In this document: positions 9,701-20,600 of the stretch, piece by piece
How the letters are laid out: each line of letters opens with the position of its first letter
Numbering within the stretch: the stretch's first letter is position 1
NCBI RefSeq assembly: GCF_002086815.1
Contig: NZ_MVID01000013.1
Location: 1 to 64,000 of the forward strand
Direction of reading: 5' to 3'
DNA from: Mycolicibacterium parafortuitum
Lineage (GTDB): Bacteria > Actinomycetota > Actinomycetes > Mycobacteriales > Mycobacteriaceae
Length of the DNA stretch: 64,000 nucleotides
Notes under the pieces: model-generated
The model's input: only the letters and a program-made list of their open reading frames with translations
Told to the model about the DNA's origin: nothing
The model's database searches: none
Translations under genes and position numbers: made by a program

Positions 9701-10603
9701 GCCGATGGTGCCCGGGTTGGTGAGCGAAATCGTCACGCCCGCAAAGTCTTCGGCGGTCAGCTTACCGTCGCGGGCGCGACGCACGATGTCCTCGTAGGCG
9801 GCGATGAACTGCCCGAAGTGCATCGACTCGCAGTTCTTGATCGCGGCGACCACCAGGGAGCGCTTGCCGTCCTTGCCGGGCAGATCGATGGCGAGGCCCA
9901 GATTCGTGTGGGCCGGGGTCACCGAGTTCGGCTTGCCGTCGATCTCGGCGTAGTGCCGGTTCATGTTCGGGAACTTCTTGACCGCCTGCACGATCGCGTA
10001 CCCGAGCAGGTGGGTGAACGAGATCTTGCCGCCGCGCGTGCGTTTGAGGTGGTTGTTGATGACGATGCGGTTGTCGATCATCGCCTTGGCCGGGATGGCG
10101 CGCACGCTGGTCGCGGTCGGCACCTCCAGCGAGGCGGACATGTTCTTCACGACCGCCGCGGCCGCGCCGCGCAGCACCTGGGTCTCGTCCTCGGAGTCGG
10201 TGGCGGCCGGCTTGGCCTTCGCCGCCGGCTTGTCCTTGGACTTGTCGGCGGACTTGTCCGCACTCTTCTCGGTGCTCTTCGCTGTGCCCTTGTCGGCGCT
10301 CTTGTCGGCCTTCTCGGCCTTCTTCGGCGCGGGCTTGTCGGTCTTCGCCGGTGCCGAGCCGCCGTTGCTGCTCGCGGGCTTCGGGGCCGGGGCCGGTTCG
10401 GCGGGGGCGGTCGGCGTCTTCGCGGAGGACGTGCCGTTGGAGCTCGACGCCGCACTCGACGCGGCGTCGGTGGTGGGCTCAGGGGAGTAGTCGACGAGGA
10501 ATTCGTGCCAACTGGGGTCGACCGATGACGGATCCTCGCGGAATTTGCGGTACATCTCTTCGACCAACCACTCGTTCTGACCGAATGGTGAAGGTGAACT
10601 CAC
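6797..10603 (-). CDS. kgd: Multifunctional 2-oxoglutarate decarboxylase/dehydrogenase (Kgd)
   Basis: This 1268-residue protein fuses a succinyltransferase-like (E2o) domain with a thiamine-diphosphate E1o domain and handles 2-oxoglutarate in the TCA cycle. The order is an E1o-type N-terminal helix ([15 protein letters not shown]), a Lys/Ala/Asp-rich linker (about residues 50-140), the acyltransferase domain with [11 protein letters not shown] near residue 354, then the E1 domain. The E1 domain holds the thiamine site around GDAAFAGQG to NNQIGF (680-720) and a pyrimidine-binding half after residue 900. GTG at 10603 gives the standard N-terminus; further upstream codons look untranslated. It is about 40 residues longer than the M. 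tuberculosis enzyme (Rv1248c), mostly in the linker. Confidence 0.97.
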   Translation of the reverse strand: MSSPSPFGQNEWLVEEMYRKFREDPSSVDPSWHEFLVDYSPEPTTDAASSAASSSNGTSSAKTPTAPAEPAPAPKPASSNGGSAPAKTDKPAPKKAEKADKSADKGTAKSTEKSADKSADKSKDKPAAKAKPAATDSEDETQVLRGAAAAVVKNMSASLEVPTATSVRAIPAKAMIDNRIVINNHLKRTRGGKISFTHLLGYAIVQAVKKFPNMNRHYAEIDGKPNSVTPAHTNLGLAIDLPGKDGKRSLVVAAIKNCESMHFGQFIAAYEDIVRRARDGKLTAEDFAGVTISLTNPGTIGTVHSVPRLMQGQGAIIGAGAMEYPAEFQGASEERIADLGVGKLMTLTSTYDHRIIQGAESGDFLRTIHQLLLDDEFYDEIFRELGIPYEPVRWRIDNPDSIEDKNARVIELIAAYRNRGHLMADIDPLRLDKTRFRSHPDLDVNTHGLTLWDLDREFKVNGFAGATHKKLRDILGLLRDAYCRHIGVEYTHILEPEQQQWLQERIEVKHEKPTVAEQKYILSKLNAAEAFETFLQTKYVGQKRFSLEGAETVIPMMDAAIDQCAEHGLNEVVIGMPHRGRLNVLANIVGKPYSQIFTEFEGNLNPSQAHGSGDVKYHLGANGTYIQMFGDNDIDVSLVANPSHLEAVDPVLEGIVRAKQDLLESGEEADGGAGDFTVVPMMLHGDAAFAGQGVVAETLNLALLRGYRTGGTIHIIVNNQIGFTTSPFDSRSSEYCTDVAKMIGAPIFHVNGDDPEAAVWVAKLAVDFRQKFKKDVVIDMLCYRRRGHNEGDDPSMTQPYMYDVIDTKRGVRKTYTEALIGRGDISMKEAEDALRDYQGQLERVFNEVRDLEKHAIEPSASVESDQMVPAGMKTAVDKALLARIGDAHLAFGEDFNVHPRVKPVLEKRREMAYEGKVDWAFAELLALGTFLAEGRTIRFTGQDTRRGTFTQRHAVIIDRQSGREFTPLDLLTVDSDGNPTGGKFMVYDSALSEFAAVGFEYGYSVGNPDALVLWEAQFGDFVNGAQSIIDEFISSGEAKWGQLSDVVLLLPHGHEGQGPDHTSGRIERFLQLWAEGSMTIAVPSTPANYFHLLRRHGLDGIHRPLIVFTPKSMLRNKAAVSDLRDFTEAKFRSVLEEPTYTDGTGDRSKAKRVLLTSGKLYYELAARKNKEDRDDVAIVRLEQLAPLPKRRLAETLDQYPNAEKFFWVQEEPANQGAWPTLGLTLPEVLPEKLSGIKRISRRAMSAPSSGSSKVHAVEQQEIIDEAFG

Positions 10604-10809
10604 GGCTGCTCTTCGCCTCAATTCTTCGCTTCGGGCCGGCGACCCGCGGCCGCCCGCCTCCCCTGTGTCAACCCGGTGTGCAGTCCCGCGTTCCTGCCGC
10701 AATAAAGGCTAGCGCTTCCGCCGTGAGGTCGACCAGGCAACGCCGTTATGGTCATTCCGGTCACGACCGCCGAACGCGGCGGGGATGAGCGGGAACGGTC
10801 AGCGCCCGG

Positions 10810-11553
10810 CTACGTCCGCGGCGCGGGCAGCAGGTGCAGCGTCGAGGGCCACCGCTGCGGCGGCTCGCCGAATGCCCGGTGGGCGTTGCTGACGATCTTC
10901 TTGCTCATCATCCGGTTCCCGACACCGCCGACGACGGCTCCGATGCCGACCGGCATCATCTTGCCGAACGCCAGCGCCCCCCGTTTGAGGGTGTACCGCT
11001 TGACGAAGTACCGCAGCAACCGGCTGTTCAATTGCGACAGCGCGGGCAGCGGCAGCGTCGCCGCCCCGTCGGACACCCATGCCCCGCTGGTGCGGCCGCG
11101 GCCGAGCAGGTCGGCGACCGCCCGCTTGCTGTCCTCGCCCACGAGCACCGACAGCACCAGGGCGCGGCGCCGCTCGCGGTGTTCGGCCGGGATGCCGTGC
11201 ACCTCGGCCATGGCCAGCACGTACAGCGCGGTCGCCTCGAGGAACACCACCGTCTCGCCCGCGATCGCCGACATCGCCACCAGCGTGCCGATCCCCGGAT
11301 AGGCTGCCGCCGAGCCGACCGCCGCACCGCTGGCGGTCACCGCGGCCATGTACTGGGTGTCGAGCTTGCGGATCACCTCGGCCGGTGTCGCGCCGGGATT
11401 CTGTTCGCGCAGGCGATCGACATGGGCCCGCACAGCGGGACCCTGGACGCGGGCGCCGCGCTCGATGATCTGCGAGAGCACCTTGGCCGCCACGCCCGGA
11501 TCCTCTTCCTGCACCGCAGGTAACTGACTCTTGGCTCGCGACCTGGCACTCAT
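10810..11553 (-). CDS. Conserved membrane-associated protein (Rv1249c-like)
   Basis: The 247-residue protein has an N-terminal helical region, then a hydrophobic glycine/alanine-rich span (ASGAAVGSAAAYPGIGTLV and following, about residues 75-115). A second Gly-rich hydrophobic stretch near residue 205 (MMPVGIGAVVGGVGNRMM) resembles EcsC-like or glycine-zipper segments. ATG at 11553 is chosen over upstream codons because GGGAGGAAG precedes it. It matches the position of M. tuberculosis Rv1249c, between kgd and an MFS exporter. No catalytic motif is seen and the role is unknown. Confidence 0.78.
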   Translation of the reverse strand: MSARSRAKSQLPAVQEEDPGVAAKVLSQIIERGARVQGPAVRAHVDRLREQNPGATPAEVIRKLDTQYMAAVTASGAAVGSAAAYPGIGTLVAMSAIAGETVVFLEATALYVLAMAEVHGIPAEHRERRRALVLSVLVGEDSKRAVADLLGRGRTSGAWVSDGAATLPLPALSQLNSRLLRYFVKRYTLKRGALAFGKMMPVGIGAVVGGVGNRMMSKKIVSNAHRAFGEPPQRWPSTLHLLPAPRT

Positions 11554-11696
11554 GGGCGCTTCCTCCCTGTGTGAACCTGGTTTCAGGCTAGCCCTCGTGA
11601 AACGAACGGCAGCGCGCCACCCGTGCCCGAACGTGATCGCCGTCACTGTTGACGATACGGGGAAGAATTTATTGGAAAGCGTCGCTAATCATTTCC

Positions 11697-12971
11697 ATGG
11701 CAGTATCCCCGGACGTGGATGTGAAGCGGGACTCGGCGGGCGCAGACCAGGCCCCCAGTCGCATCAAGATGATCTTCGTGCTCGGCCTGCTGGTCGCGCT
11801 CGGCCCGCTGACCATCGACATGTACCTGCCGGCGCTGCCCAAGATCGCCGAAGAACTGTCGGTGACGTCGTCGGTCGCGCAGCTCACCCTGACCGGCACG
11901 CTGGCCGGGCTTGCGCTCGGGCAGCTGATCATCGGGCCGCTGTCGGACTCGCTGGGCCGCCGCAAGCCGCTGTTCGGCGGGATCGTGCTGCACATGATCG
12001 CGTCGCTGGTGTGCATGTTCGCCCCGAACATCGCCGTGCTCGGCGTCGCCCGCGGCCTGCAGGGCATGGGCGCCGCAGCGGGCATGGTGGTGGCCATCGC
12101 GGTGGTCGGGGATCTGTACAAGGACAACGTCGCGGCGACCGTGATGTCGCGGCTGATGCTGGTGCTCGGGGTCGCCCCGGTGCTCGCGCCGTCGCTGGGC
12201 GCGGCGGTGCTGTTGCACGGGTCCTGGCAGTGGGTGTTCGCCGCACTGGTGGTGGTCGCCGCGGCGCTGTTGGTGATGGCCGTGCTCGCGCTACCCGAGA
12301 CGCTGCCCGTCGATCACCGCCGCCCGTTGAAGATCAGGAGCATCGGCGCGACCTATCTGGAACTGCTGCGCGATGCCCGGTTCGTGATCCTGGTGCTGGT
12401 CGCCGCGCTCGGCATGTCCGGGCTGTTCGCCTATATCGCGGGTGCGCCGTTCGTGCTGCAGGACAGGTTCGGCGTCGGCCAGACGGCTTTCGCGCTGATC
12501 TTCGGGGCCGGGGCCGTCGCGTTGATCGGCACCACCCAGTGCAACGTGCTGCTGCTCAAGCGGTTCAGCCCGCAGCAGATCATGGTCTGGGCGCTGGTCG
12601 CCGCATCGGTGTTCGGGGTGGTCTTCGTGGCGCTGGCGGCCGCGCACGTCGGCGGCGTGTACGGCTTCGTGATCCCGGTGTGGGCGATCCTCGCCGCGAT
12701 GGGTCTGGTGATCCCGAACGCCCCCGCCGTCGCGCTGACCCGGCACCCGGACGCCGCGGGCACCGCCGCTGCGCTGCTGGGCGCCGTCCAGTTCGGCGGC
12801 GGCGCGGCGATCGCCCCCGTGGTCGGGGTGCTGGGCAACGACGAACTGGCCATGGCCGTGGTGATGGCTGCCGGCGTGATGATCGCACTGGCGCTGCTGC
12901 TGCTCACCGGAGTGCACCGGGCCACCGAGCCCGCGGGCATCCCCGGCGACGCGGTCGCCGAAGCGGCCTGA
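11697..12971 (+). CDS. Bcr/CflA-type MFS drug exporter
   Basis: A 424-residue major facilitator with twelve predicted membrane helices. Helix 1 contains GPLTIDMYLPALP, the signature start of the Bcr/CflA (DHA1) drug:proton antiporters, followed by the loop 2-3 motif GPLSDSLGRRKPL. Helix 4-5 has the Gly/Pro-rich APVLAPSLGAAVL antiporter motif C. ATG at 11697 is chosen; a TTG 16 codons upstream is open but would add a polar tail. It precedes a second exporter of a different subfamily by 132 bases. Substrates cannot be told from sequence. Confidence 0.85.
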   Translation: MAVSPDVDVKRDSAGADQAPSRIKMIFVLGLLVALGPLTIDMYLPALPKIAEELSVTSSVAQLTLTGTLAGLALGQLIIGPLSDSLGRRKPLFGGIVLHMIASLVCMFAPNIAVLGVARGLQGMGAAAGMVVAIAVVGDLYKDNVAATVMSRLMLVLGVAPVLAPSLGAAVLLHGSWQWVFAALVVVAAALLVMAVLALPETLPVDHRRPLKIRSIGATYLELLRDARFVILVLVAALGMSGLFAYIAGAPFVLQDRFGVGQTAFALIFGAGAVALIGTTQCNVLLLKRFSPQQIMVWALVAASVFGVVFVALAAAHVGGVYGFVIPVWAILAAMGLVIPNAPAVALTRHPDAAGTAAALLGAVQFGGGAAIAPVVGVLGNDELAMAVVMAAGVMIALALLLLTGVHRATEPAGIPGDAVAEAA

Positions 12972-13103
12972 ACCGGGGGACGCGCCGGGGCCGACTTGTC
13001 GGGGCACCCGCCGGACCGTAGCGTCGGGGCCCAGTGCTGTCTCCGACGTTCCTCCGCTGCTGTTCCCCGACGTTCCTCTCCGTGACTTTGGCTGGCTCCC
13101 ACC

Positions 13104-14858
13104 ATGTTTGACACCGCGACCGCGCGCGCCCAGAGCGTCAATCCCTGGCATGCGCTGTGGGCGTTGCTGATCGGGTTCTTCATGATCCTGGTCGACGCGA
13201 CGATCGTCGCCGTCGCGAACCCGGCGATCATGGCGAGCCTCGGCGCCGGCTACGACGCGGTGATCTGGGTGACCAGCGCCTACCTGCTCGCCTACGCGGT
13301 TCCGCTGCTGGTGGCCGGGCGTCTCGGGGACCGGTACGGCCCGAAGAACATGTACCTCATCGGGTTGGTGGTGTTCACCGCGGCGTCGCTGTGGTGCGGA
13401 CTGTCCGACACGATCGGCATGCTCGTCGCCGCCCGGGTGGTGCAGGGTCTCGGCGCGGCGCTGCTGACCCCGCAGACGATGACGGTGATCACCCGGACGT
13501 TCCCGCCGCACCGGCGCGGGGTGGCGATGAGCGTGTGGGGCGCCACCGCCGGCGTCGCGACGCTGGTCGGCCCGCTCGCCGGCGGCGTGCTGGTCGACCA
13601 CCTCGGCTGGCAGTGGATCTTCATCGTCAACGTGCCGATCGGGGTCATCGGCCTGGCGATGGCCGTCTGGCTGGTCCCGTCGCTGCCCACCCAGGCGCGG
13701 CAGCGCTTCGACATCCCGGGGGTGGTGCTCTCCGGGGTCGGCCTGTTTCTGATCGTGTTCGCGCTGCAGGAGGGTCAGTCCCACGGCTGGGCGGCGTGGA
13801 TCTGGCTGACGGTCGCGGTCGGGATCGCGGTGATGGCGGCGTTCGTCTACTGGCAGTCCGTCAACACCGGAGCGCCGCTCATCCCGCTGGTGATGTTCCG
13901 GGACCGCAACTTCTCGATGTCCAACCTCGGCGTGGCCACCATCGGGTTCGTCGCGACCGGGATGATCCTGCCGCTGATGTTCTATGCGCAGTCGGTGTGC
14001 GGTCTCACCCCGACGCAGGCGGCGCTGCTGACCGCGCCGATGGCCGTCGCGACCGGTGTGCTGGCCCCGTTCGTCGGCAAGCTGGTCGACCGGTCCCATC
14101 CCCGGTCGGTGGTCGGGTTCGGGTTCTCGCTGATGGCGATCGGGCTGACCTGGCTTTCGATCGAGATGACCCCGGCGACGCCGATCTGGCGGCTGTTGCT
14201 GCCGCTGACGGCGATGGGCGCCGCGATGGCGTTCATCTGGTCGCCGCTGGCGGCCACCGCGACCCGCAACCTGCCGTCGGAGCTGGCAGGGGCGGGTTCC
14301 GGTGTCTACAACACCACCCGTCAGGTCGGCTCGGTGCTCGGCAGCGCGGGGATGGCGGCGCTGATGACCTACGAGTTGTCGGCCAAGATCCCCGGTTCCG
14401 CCGACACGGCGCCACAGGTCGAGGGTGCGGCCGCGCCGTTGCCGGAGTTCCTGCATTCCCCGTTCGCACTCGCGATGTCGCAGGCGATGCTGCTGCCCGC
14501 GTTCGTCGCGCTGTTCGGGGTCATCGCGGCACTGTTCCTGCTCGGGTTCTCCGGCTCCGGCACCGGAATCGGCTCCGCCGGGGCGCCGGCCGAACCGATG
14601 GAGCCCTACGACCCCGACCACGAGCTGTACTGGGCCGACGGCGAGGACGAGTACATCGAGTACGAGGTGGAGTGGGTCGACGACACCCCGCACGAGTACG
14701 CCCAGGACGAGCGCGCGGCCGAGATCGCCGGCGCCGACACCGACGTGCTCGACTCGGTGCCCGGGCCGGCTGTCCGCGACGACGAGCAGTGGCGCAGCAT
14801 CCTCGAGCAGTTGCTGGACGAGCCGAGCGGTAACGGGCGGTCTCACACCCGCGACTGA
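13104..14858 (+). CDS. DHA2/EmrB-type MFS exporter with acidic C-terminal tail (Rv1250-like)
   Basis: The 584-residue transporter has a fourteen-helix EmrB/QacA pattern. The first helix contains [12 protein letters not shown], loop 2-3 has [11 protein letters not shown], and the helix 5 antiporter motif is [18 protein letters not shown]. After the last helix (about residue 485) comes a soluble tail of nearly 100 residues, extremely rich in Asp, Glu and Tyr. That tail is unusual for the family, and M. tuberculosis Rv1250 is of similar length (about 579). The last 16 bases overlap the converging flavoprotein gene. The likely role is drug or metabolite efflux; the tail may bind a partner or cations. 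Confidence 0.85.
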   Translation: MFDTATARAQSVNPWHALWALLIGFFMILVDATIVAVANPAIMASLGAGYDAVIWVTSAYLLAYAVPLLVAGRLGDRYGPKNMYLIGLVVFTAASLWCGLSDTIGMLVAARVVQGLGAALLTPQTMTVITRTFPPHRRGVAMSVWGATAGVATLVGPLAGGVLVDHLGWQWIFIVNVPIGVIGLAMAVWLVPSLPTQARQRFDIPGVVLSGVGLFLIVFALQEGQSHGWAAWIWLTVAVGIAVMAAFVYWQSVNTGAPLIPLVMFRDRNFSMSNLGVATIGFVATGMILPLMFYAQSVCGLTPTQAALLTAPMAVATGVLAPFVGKLVDRSHPRSVVGFGFSLMAIGLTWLSIEMTPATPIWRLLLPLTAMGAAMAFIWSPLAATATRNLPSELAGAGSGVYNTTRQVGSVLGSAGMAALMTYELSAKIPGSADTAPQVEGAAAPLPEFLHSPFALAMSQAMLLPAFVALFGVIAALFLLGFSGSGTGIGSAGAPAEPMEPYDPDHELYWADGEDEYIEYEVEWVDDTPHEYAQDERAAEIAGADTDVLDSVPGPAVRDDEQWRSILEQLLDEPSGNGRSHTRD

Positions 14859-16258
14859 TCCGGCTCCCCGGCGTCGGCCATCAACTCGTCCAGCGCGGCG
14901 TTGGCCTTGTTCAGCGCCACCGCCAGCGCGCCGATCGCCTTGTCCCGGACCCGTTCCTTGCCCGGCGGGAACACCGGGAACAGCGTGCGCGCCGCGTTGA
15001 GCCGTGCGGTGTCCAGCCACGCCGACAGGTCCGGATCCCGCAGCCAGCGCATGGTCGCGACGTTGTCCTCGCGCATGTGCCGCAGCCAGTCGACCGGGGC
15101 GTCGGGGTGGGTGATCGGCACGCACAACGCATTGCGGGTCGCGTCGTCGGGGTAGGCCGCCTCGACATGGGCGATGAACGCCGAGCTGAACACCTGCTGG
15201 CAACTGCGCACGCTTTGCAGCGTGATCCGGTCGCCGTCGAACACCGGCACCGACGGTGGGCGGGGCAGCCCCTGGGTGGTGCAGTCGACGTACAGCGACG
15301 CGCCCGCGGGCAGCGTGGCGCCGCCGACGCGGACGTGGTCGTGGCCTGCGTGCTCGATGCGCCCGAGCCGGACCACGTCGCCGACGCGGCGCAGCTGCTC
15401 GAGCTCGCGCGCCGACACGATCGCGCAGTGGTACATCGTGGGCCGCACCGACGGATCGAGCCGGAACAGCACCTCGGCGGCTTCCAACCGGTCGAAGAGG
15501 TCGTCGAGCGTGTCCGCGTCGGCGACCGCCTGCATCCGGGCGGCCATCGCGTCCCGCAGCCGCGGGGCGAAGTCCGGTCCCGGCTGGATGTTGGCCCGGT
15601 TGAGCAGCCACGAGTCCCGGGGCCGCACCCATCGCAGCCGGTCGGCGGGAATCCCGTTGTGCAGTAACCACAGCACGCAGTCCATGCCGGTCTTGCCGCC
15701 GCCGACGACGGTGAAGTGGTCGTGCCCGGCGGCGTGGCGCGGCAGGTCGTTCGGCGCGACCACCGCCACGCCGTCGGCGACCGAGAACGGGGGCCGACGC
15801 ATCGACTGCACCACGGTCAGCAGGTAGGTCGCGTCCACCGTTCGGCGGCCCACCGTGACCGTCTGCTCAGCGCCGTCGAGGGTGCGAATCCTGTTGTCGC
15901 CCAGATAGCGGGTCATCGGCAGGTAGGTGAGCCGACCGGTCGGCAGCATGCGGTCGCGCATCACCCGGTCGTAGTACGCGCACACCTCGTGTCCGGTGGC
16001 GAGCTCGAAGAACCCCTCGTTGAAACCGCTGCGGTCGATGGCGTCCTCGTTGCCGAGGGCATGGGAGTTCACCCCGTAGTACGCCGACGGCTGGTGCAGC
16101 CGGACGAACGGGTAGACCGAGTTCCAGTGCCCACCCGGCTGGTGGTTCGCGTCGACGAGCACGACCGTCGCGTCCGTCTCGGTCAGCAGGGTGTCGACGA
16201 ACGCCATGCCCATCGCCCCGGCCCCGATGACGAGGTAGTCGGCTTCGATGCTGGTCAT
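14843..16258 (-). CDS. FAD-dependent oxidoreductase/monooxygenase-like protein
   Basis: The 471-residue flavoprotein begins with a dinucleotide-binding fold, [14 protein letters not shown] (residues 13-26), an acidic strand end LVDAN, then [17 protein letters not shown], which resembles flavin-containing monooxygenases. A second, NADP-type Rossmann motif is GGGKTGMDC near residue 180. The C-terminal 100 residues are helical and lack a recognisable domain. Its 3' end overlaps the exporter gene tail to tail by 16 bases. On the minus strand TACCGT lies eight bases before ATG 16258, suggesting a leaderless or nearly leaderless start. The substrate is unknown. I recall no counterpart at this spot in M. 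tuberculosis. Confidence 0.78.
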   Translation of the reverse strand: MTSIEADYLVIGAGAMGMAFVDTLLTETDATVVLVDANHQPGGHWNSVYPFVRLHQPSAYYGVNSHALGNEDAIDRSGFNEGFFELATGHEVCAYYDRVMRDRMLPTGRLTYLPMTRYLGDNRIRTLDGAEQTVTVGRRTVDATYLLTVVQSMRRPPFSVADGVAVVAPNDLPRHAAGHDHFTVVGGGKTGMDCVLWLLHNGIPADRLRWVRPRDSWLLNRANIQPGPDFAPRLRDAMAARMQAVADADTLDDLFDRLEAAEVLFRLDPSVRPTMYHCAIVSARELEQLRRVGDVVRLGRIEHAGHDHVRVGGATLPAGASLYVDCTTQGLPRPPSVPVFDGDRITLQSVRSCQQVFSSAFIAHVEAAYPDDATRNALCVPITHPDAPVDWLRHMREDNVATMRWLRDPDLSAWLDTARLNAARTLFPVFPPGKERVRDKAIGALAVALNKANAALDELMADAGEPDQSRV

Positions 16259-16295
16259 CCTCCGCCACGGTACCGAAACCGCGCGAGGGGACGGC

Positions 16296-17654
16296 TCAGT
16301 CGAACAGCACCGCCCGGTTGAGATAACCGGTCGGGTCGAACGCGTTCTTCACCGCGCGCATCGCGGCGATGTCAGCCTCGGTGCGCGCCATCGACAGATA
16401 GTCGCGCTTGCGGGTTCCGACACCGTGCTCGGAGCTGACGTTTCCGTCGTGGCGTGCGATCAGCGCCATCATCGCCGAGTACAGCTCGCGCTCGGCGTCG
16501 CCGGTCAGCGCGCAGCGCACGATGTTCAGGTGCAGGTTGCCCTCGCCGATGTGGCCGAACAGCACCGGGATCGCATCGGGGGCGTGTTCGCCGATCAGCG
16601 CCACGGCATCTTCGGCGAACGACTGGATGGACGAAAGTGGCAGCGACACATCGAATTTCAGCGGCGGGCCGTACGCCCCGAGCACATCGGCGATCGACTC
16701 GCGGACCTGCCAGAGCCGCTGCTGGGCATTCGCGTCGACACCGACGGCGGGTTCGCCGCAGAGCTCCGCGGTCTCCAGCGCGTCGGCCAGCCGCTCGGTC
16801 AGGTCGGTTTCCCCGGCCAGTTCGATCAGCAGTTGCCAGGCGCCGTCGACCGGGGCCGCCACCCCGGCGTGCTCGGCGGTCAGCGCGCCGGCCCGCGCGT
16901 CGATCAGCTCCAGTGCCGCGATGCCCTCCATGTCGCGGAACACCCGCCCGGTCGCGATCAGCGCGTCCAGGTCGGCGAAACCGCAGATCGCGGTGACCCG
17001 TCGGCGCGGGGTGGGATGCAGGCGCAGATCGAGGGCGGTGATCACCCCGAGCGTGCCCTCGGCGCCGACGAACAGCGACGCCAGGTCGTATCCGGTGTTG
17101 TCGCTGCGCACCTGGCTGTGCCGGTGTACCACGGTGCCGTCAGGCAGGACGACGTCGAGCCCGAGCACCTGTTCGCCCATGTTGCCGTAGCAGACCGTGC
17201 GCAGCCCGCCCGCGTTCGTCGACGCCATCCCGCCGACGGTCGCCGAGTCACGCGCGGCGAGATCGACGCCGAACACCAGGCCGGCCGCGGCGGCCGCCCG
17301 CTGCACCTCGGCCAGCGTGACCCCGGCGCCGACGCGGATCCTGCGTTCGACGACGTCGACGTCGCCGATCTCCCGTAACCGCTCCGTCGACACCAGCACG
17401 TCGTCGTGTTCGGGCACCGTGCCCGCCACCAGCGAGGTCCGGCCACCCTGCACGGTCACGGCCACGCCCGCGTCGCGGCACGCGCGCAGCACCGCGGCGA
17501 CCTCGTCGGTGGAACCCGGCCGCACCAGCGCCGACGCGCGCCCCCGGTAGCGCCCGGTGTGGTCGACGCTGCGGCCGTCGAGCACGTCACGGTCGGTGCT
17601 CAGGTAGGCGGCTCCGACGATCTCCGTCAGCCGCTCGGTCAGCGCTTCGCTCAC
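16296..17654 (-). CDS. FAD-linked oxidase, GlcD/D-lactate dehydrogenase type
   Basis: This 452-residue enzyme has an FAD_binding_4 (PCMH) domain in the first half, with VQGGRTSLVAGTVP and the ATVGGMASTNAGG stretch. The C-terminal FAD-oxidase domain has HIGEGNLHLNIV and SSEHGVGTRKRDYL, the histidine-rich substrate and metal site of D-2-hydroxyacid dehydrogenases. GTG at 17654 overlaps the stop codon of the upstream helicase gene by four bases (GTGA), implying coupled translation. A paralogue of similar size lies at 38510-39871. Likely substrates are D-lactate, glycolate or D-2-hydroxyglutarate; the sequence does not discriminate. Confidence 0.88.
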   Translation of the reverse strand: MSEALTERLTEIVGAAYLSTDRDVLDGRSVDHTGRYRGRASALVRPGSTDEVAAVLRACRDAGVAVTVQGGRTSLVAGTVPEHDDVLVSTERLREIGDVDVVERRIRVGAGVTLAEVQRAAAAAGLVFGVDLAARDSATVGGMASTNAGGLRTVCYGNMGEQVLGLDVVLPDGTVVHRHSQVRSDNTGYDLASLFVGAEGTLGVITALDLRLHPTPRRRVTAICGFADLDALIATGRVFRDMEGIAALELIDARAGALTAEHAGVAAPVDGAWQLLIELAGETDLTERLADALETAELCGEPAVGVDANAQQRLWQVRESIADVLGAYGPPLKFDVSLPLSSIQSFAEDAVALIGEHAPDAIPVLFGHIGEGNLHLNIVRCALTGDAERELYSAMMALIARHDGNVSSEHGVGTRKRDYLSMARTEADIAAMRAVKNAFDPTGYLNRAVLFD

Positions 17655-20600
17655 CCCGTGGGTGTATCACACGTGGGCAGCGACAGGAACGCACCCAACT
17701 CGACCAACCGGTCCGGCGTGCCGGGCAGGTAGTCGGTCAGGTGCGGTGAGCGCACGATGACCGCGAGGTACTTCGCGCGGCTCACCGCGACGTTGAGCCG
17801 GTTGCGGTTGAGCAGGAACGAGATTCCGCGCGGCACGTCGTCGATCGAGGACGCCGTCATCGACACGAACACCACCGGCGCCTGCTGACCCTGGAACTTG
17901 TCCACCGTGCCCGCCCGCACGTCGGTCAGGTCCGAGGCGTCCAGGCGGCGGCGCAGCAGCACCACCTGCGCGTTGTACGGGGTCACGATCAGGATGTCGT
18001 CCTGGGTCAGCGGCCGGGTGACGTCCTTGTCGGTCCACGCGGTGCCCAGCAGCCGCCGGATCTCGGCGACGATCGCGTCGGCTTCCTCGGGGCTCTCGTT
18101 GGCGTTGCCGAGGTGGTCGACGGGCAGCGTGCGGACGCCGGGCGCGACGCCGTCGAGGCGGCGCGCGGTGGTGACCGCCTCGTGCGAGTGCAGCCGTTCG
18201 TCGTAGGACAGCTTCGACACTGCCCGGCACACGTCGGGATGCATCCGGTAGGAGCGGTCCAGGAAGTAACCGCGTTCGGGCGGCAGCGTGTGGTGACCGT
18301 CGACGAGCCAGCCGAGCGCCGACCCGTCGACGGGTTCGCGGTGGGTGCCCTGGCTGACCTGCGGCAGCTGCTGCGGATCGCCGAGCAGCAGCAGGTTGCG
18401 CGCCGCCCGCGCGACGGCGACGGTGTTGGCCAGGCTGAACTGGCCGGCCTCCTCGATCACCAGCAGGTCGAGGCTGTCGCGGTCGAACTTGTTGGCATTG
18501 GCGAAATCCCACGCCGTCCCGCCGACCACGCAGCCGTCCTGGCAGACGAACTGCGCATAGTCGTCGCGGTCCAGTTCGGTCCATCCGGTGCTGACGGTGT
18601 GCAGCTTCTTGCCGACCCGGGCGCCGTCCACCCCGGCGGCCATCACGTCGCGGAACAGGTTCTCCACCACCGCATGTGATTGCGCGACCACCCCGATCCG
18701 CCAGTGGTGCCGGGTCACCAGCGCGGCGATGACCTGCCCCGAGGTGTAGGTCTTGCCGGTGCCGGGAGGCCCGTGCACCGCGAGGTAGGAGGAGTCGAGA
18801 TCCAGTAGGGCAGCGGTGATGTCGGCGACAGCGTCGCCGGTCCGGGGCAGTTCGGCACCGCTGCGGGTGCGGGGCGCACGGCGCAGGAAGATGTCGGTCA
18901 GCGCGTCGGCGGGCAGGTTCGGCAACCCGGCGGCGAACAGGGACGCGGTCTCGGCCACGGCGTCCTGCAGCATGGCCGTGCTGATCGGGGGACCAGGGGT
19001 CAGCGCGAACGGCAGCTGGTCGAAGACCGGGCCGTCCTTGGGTTGGCGTTCGACGATGACGACCTCGGTAGGTGCCTCTGGATCGTCGCAGCCGGTGATG
19101 GTCACCGTCGCGTACCCGCGCCGGTCCGGGTCGTCGGCCAGGCCCACCGGCGACGGCGGGTCGTACAGCGCATACATGGTGCCCGCCAGTTCGCCGTTGG
19201 CGAGCTCGCCGAACAGCCGGAGGTGGCGCTGCGGTTTGCGGGCCCGCGGCGGGGTGTGCCAGTCGGCGACGATCTCGTGACGCTCGGCGATGAACACGTC
19301 GCTGTCGTCGGCCCATTCGTCGACCGGGTTGTTGACGCGGTCGAAGTGGCCCCACCAGAACGGCTTGTCCTCCCGTTTGTGAAAACCCTTGGCGGCGGCC
19401 ATCATCGCCGCGGCGTGCTGCTGCGGCGTGCGTTCGGAGATGCTGTCGCCCGCGAACTTCAGCAGCGCGCGCTCGACCGCGTCGACCTCGACGGTGCGTG
19501 GCTCGGGGCCGGCGGGTACGCGGGCAGGTCCGCGCGGCGGCACCCCGGATTCGATGGCGCGGGCCATCATCCAGTCCCGCAGCCGCCGGGTGGAGCGGCA
19601 GTCGTAGCGGTTGTACTCCTCGATTTCCTTGAGCACGGTCGCGGCGTCGTCCGTGCGGCCCTCGGCGACCAGATCGCAGTACCTGGCGTACTCGGTGATC
19701 GATGCGGTCGCGGTGGTGACCTCGCCGTCACGCAACTCGTTGCCCATGTACAGCGGTTCCAGCGATTTGATGCTGTAGTTCTCAGTGCCGACGCGAATGC
19801 TCTTGCGCACCAACGGATACAGGTCCACCAGCACGCCGTCGCGCAGCAGCTCGTCGACCTCGGCCTCGCCGACGCCGTAGCGGCCGGCCAGCCGCAGCAG
19901 CGTGCTCTTCTCGTAGGCCGCGTAGTGGTAGATGTGCATCTTCGGGTAGCGGTTGTGCCGCTTGCGCACGAACTTCAGGAAGTCCTCGAGGGCTTTGCGT
20001 TCCTGGGTGCGGTCGTGCGCCCAGAACGGCTGGAACCCGTCGGCCTGGGCCGGCGAGCCGGCCGATCCGGCGAGGGTCAGCACGCCCCACAGGTATTCCA
20101 GGCCCCAGTCGCGGCCGTCGGTGGTCCACAGCGGGTCACCCTCGAAATCGAAGAACAGATCGCCCTTGTCGGCGTCGGGCAGCACCATCAGCGGCTGAGG
20201 GTCGACCAGCTCGTAGGGCGGCTTGCCGTCGACGCGCCCGGCGATCTGCAGCCGGGCCTGCGCGGTGAGCGCGGTGACCGTGCGCGTCGACAGCTCGGGC
20301 ACCGGCCCGTCGTGGGAGGCCAGCTCGCGCACCGTCGTGATGCCCGCGTCGAGCAACCGGGCCCGCGCGCTGACCCGCATCCCGGCGACGAGCAGCAGAT
20401 CGTCGTGGTCGCGGACCTGCGTCTCGCACTCGGAGCAGCGGAAACACGCGCGGATGTGCTCGTCTTCCCAGGTGACCGCCCGGCCACCGGCCAGGTGATC
20501 GTCGAGCAGCCGCTGCAGCGCGTCGCGGCGTGGCCGGTAGACCGGCAGCAGCTCGTCGACGTGGTAGCTGACCGCGGTGCCGTCGCCGAGCACCAGATCC

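Noticed and set aside
11697..14858. Recent duplication producing the two adjacent MFS genes
   Set aside because: They belong to different subfamilies (Bcr/CflA with twelve helices and EmrB with fourteen) and share no close sequence.
12291..15671. Long open frame (over 1100 codons) antisense to the two MFS genes and flavoprotein
   Set aside because: Its translation is Arg/Gly/His-rich low complexity with no domain, and the opposite strand encodes clear transporters. GC-rich third positions keep antisense frames open; the same applies to long antisense frames at 6839-8968, 19043-21190 and 49400-51955.
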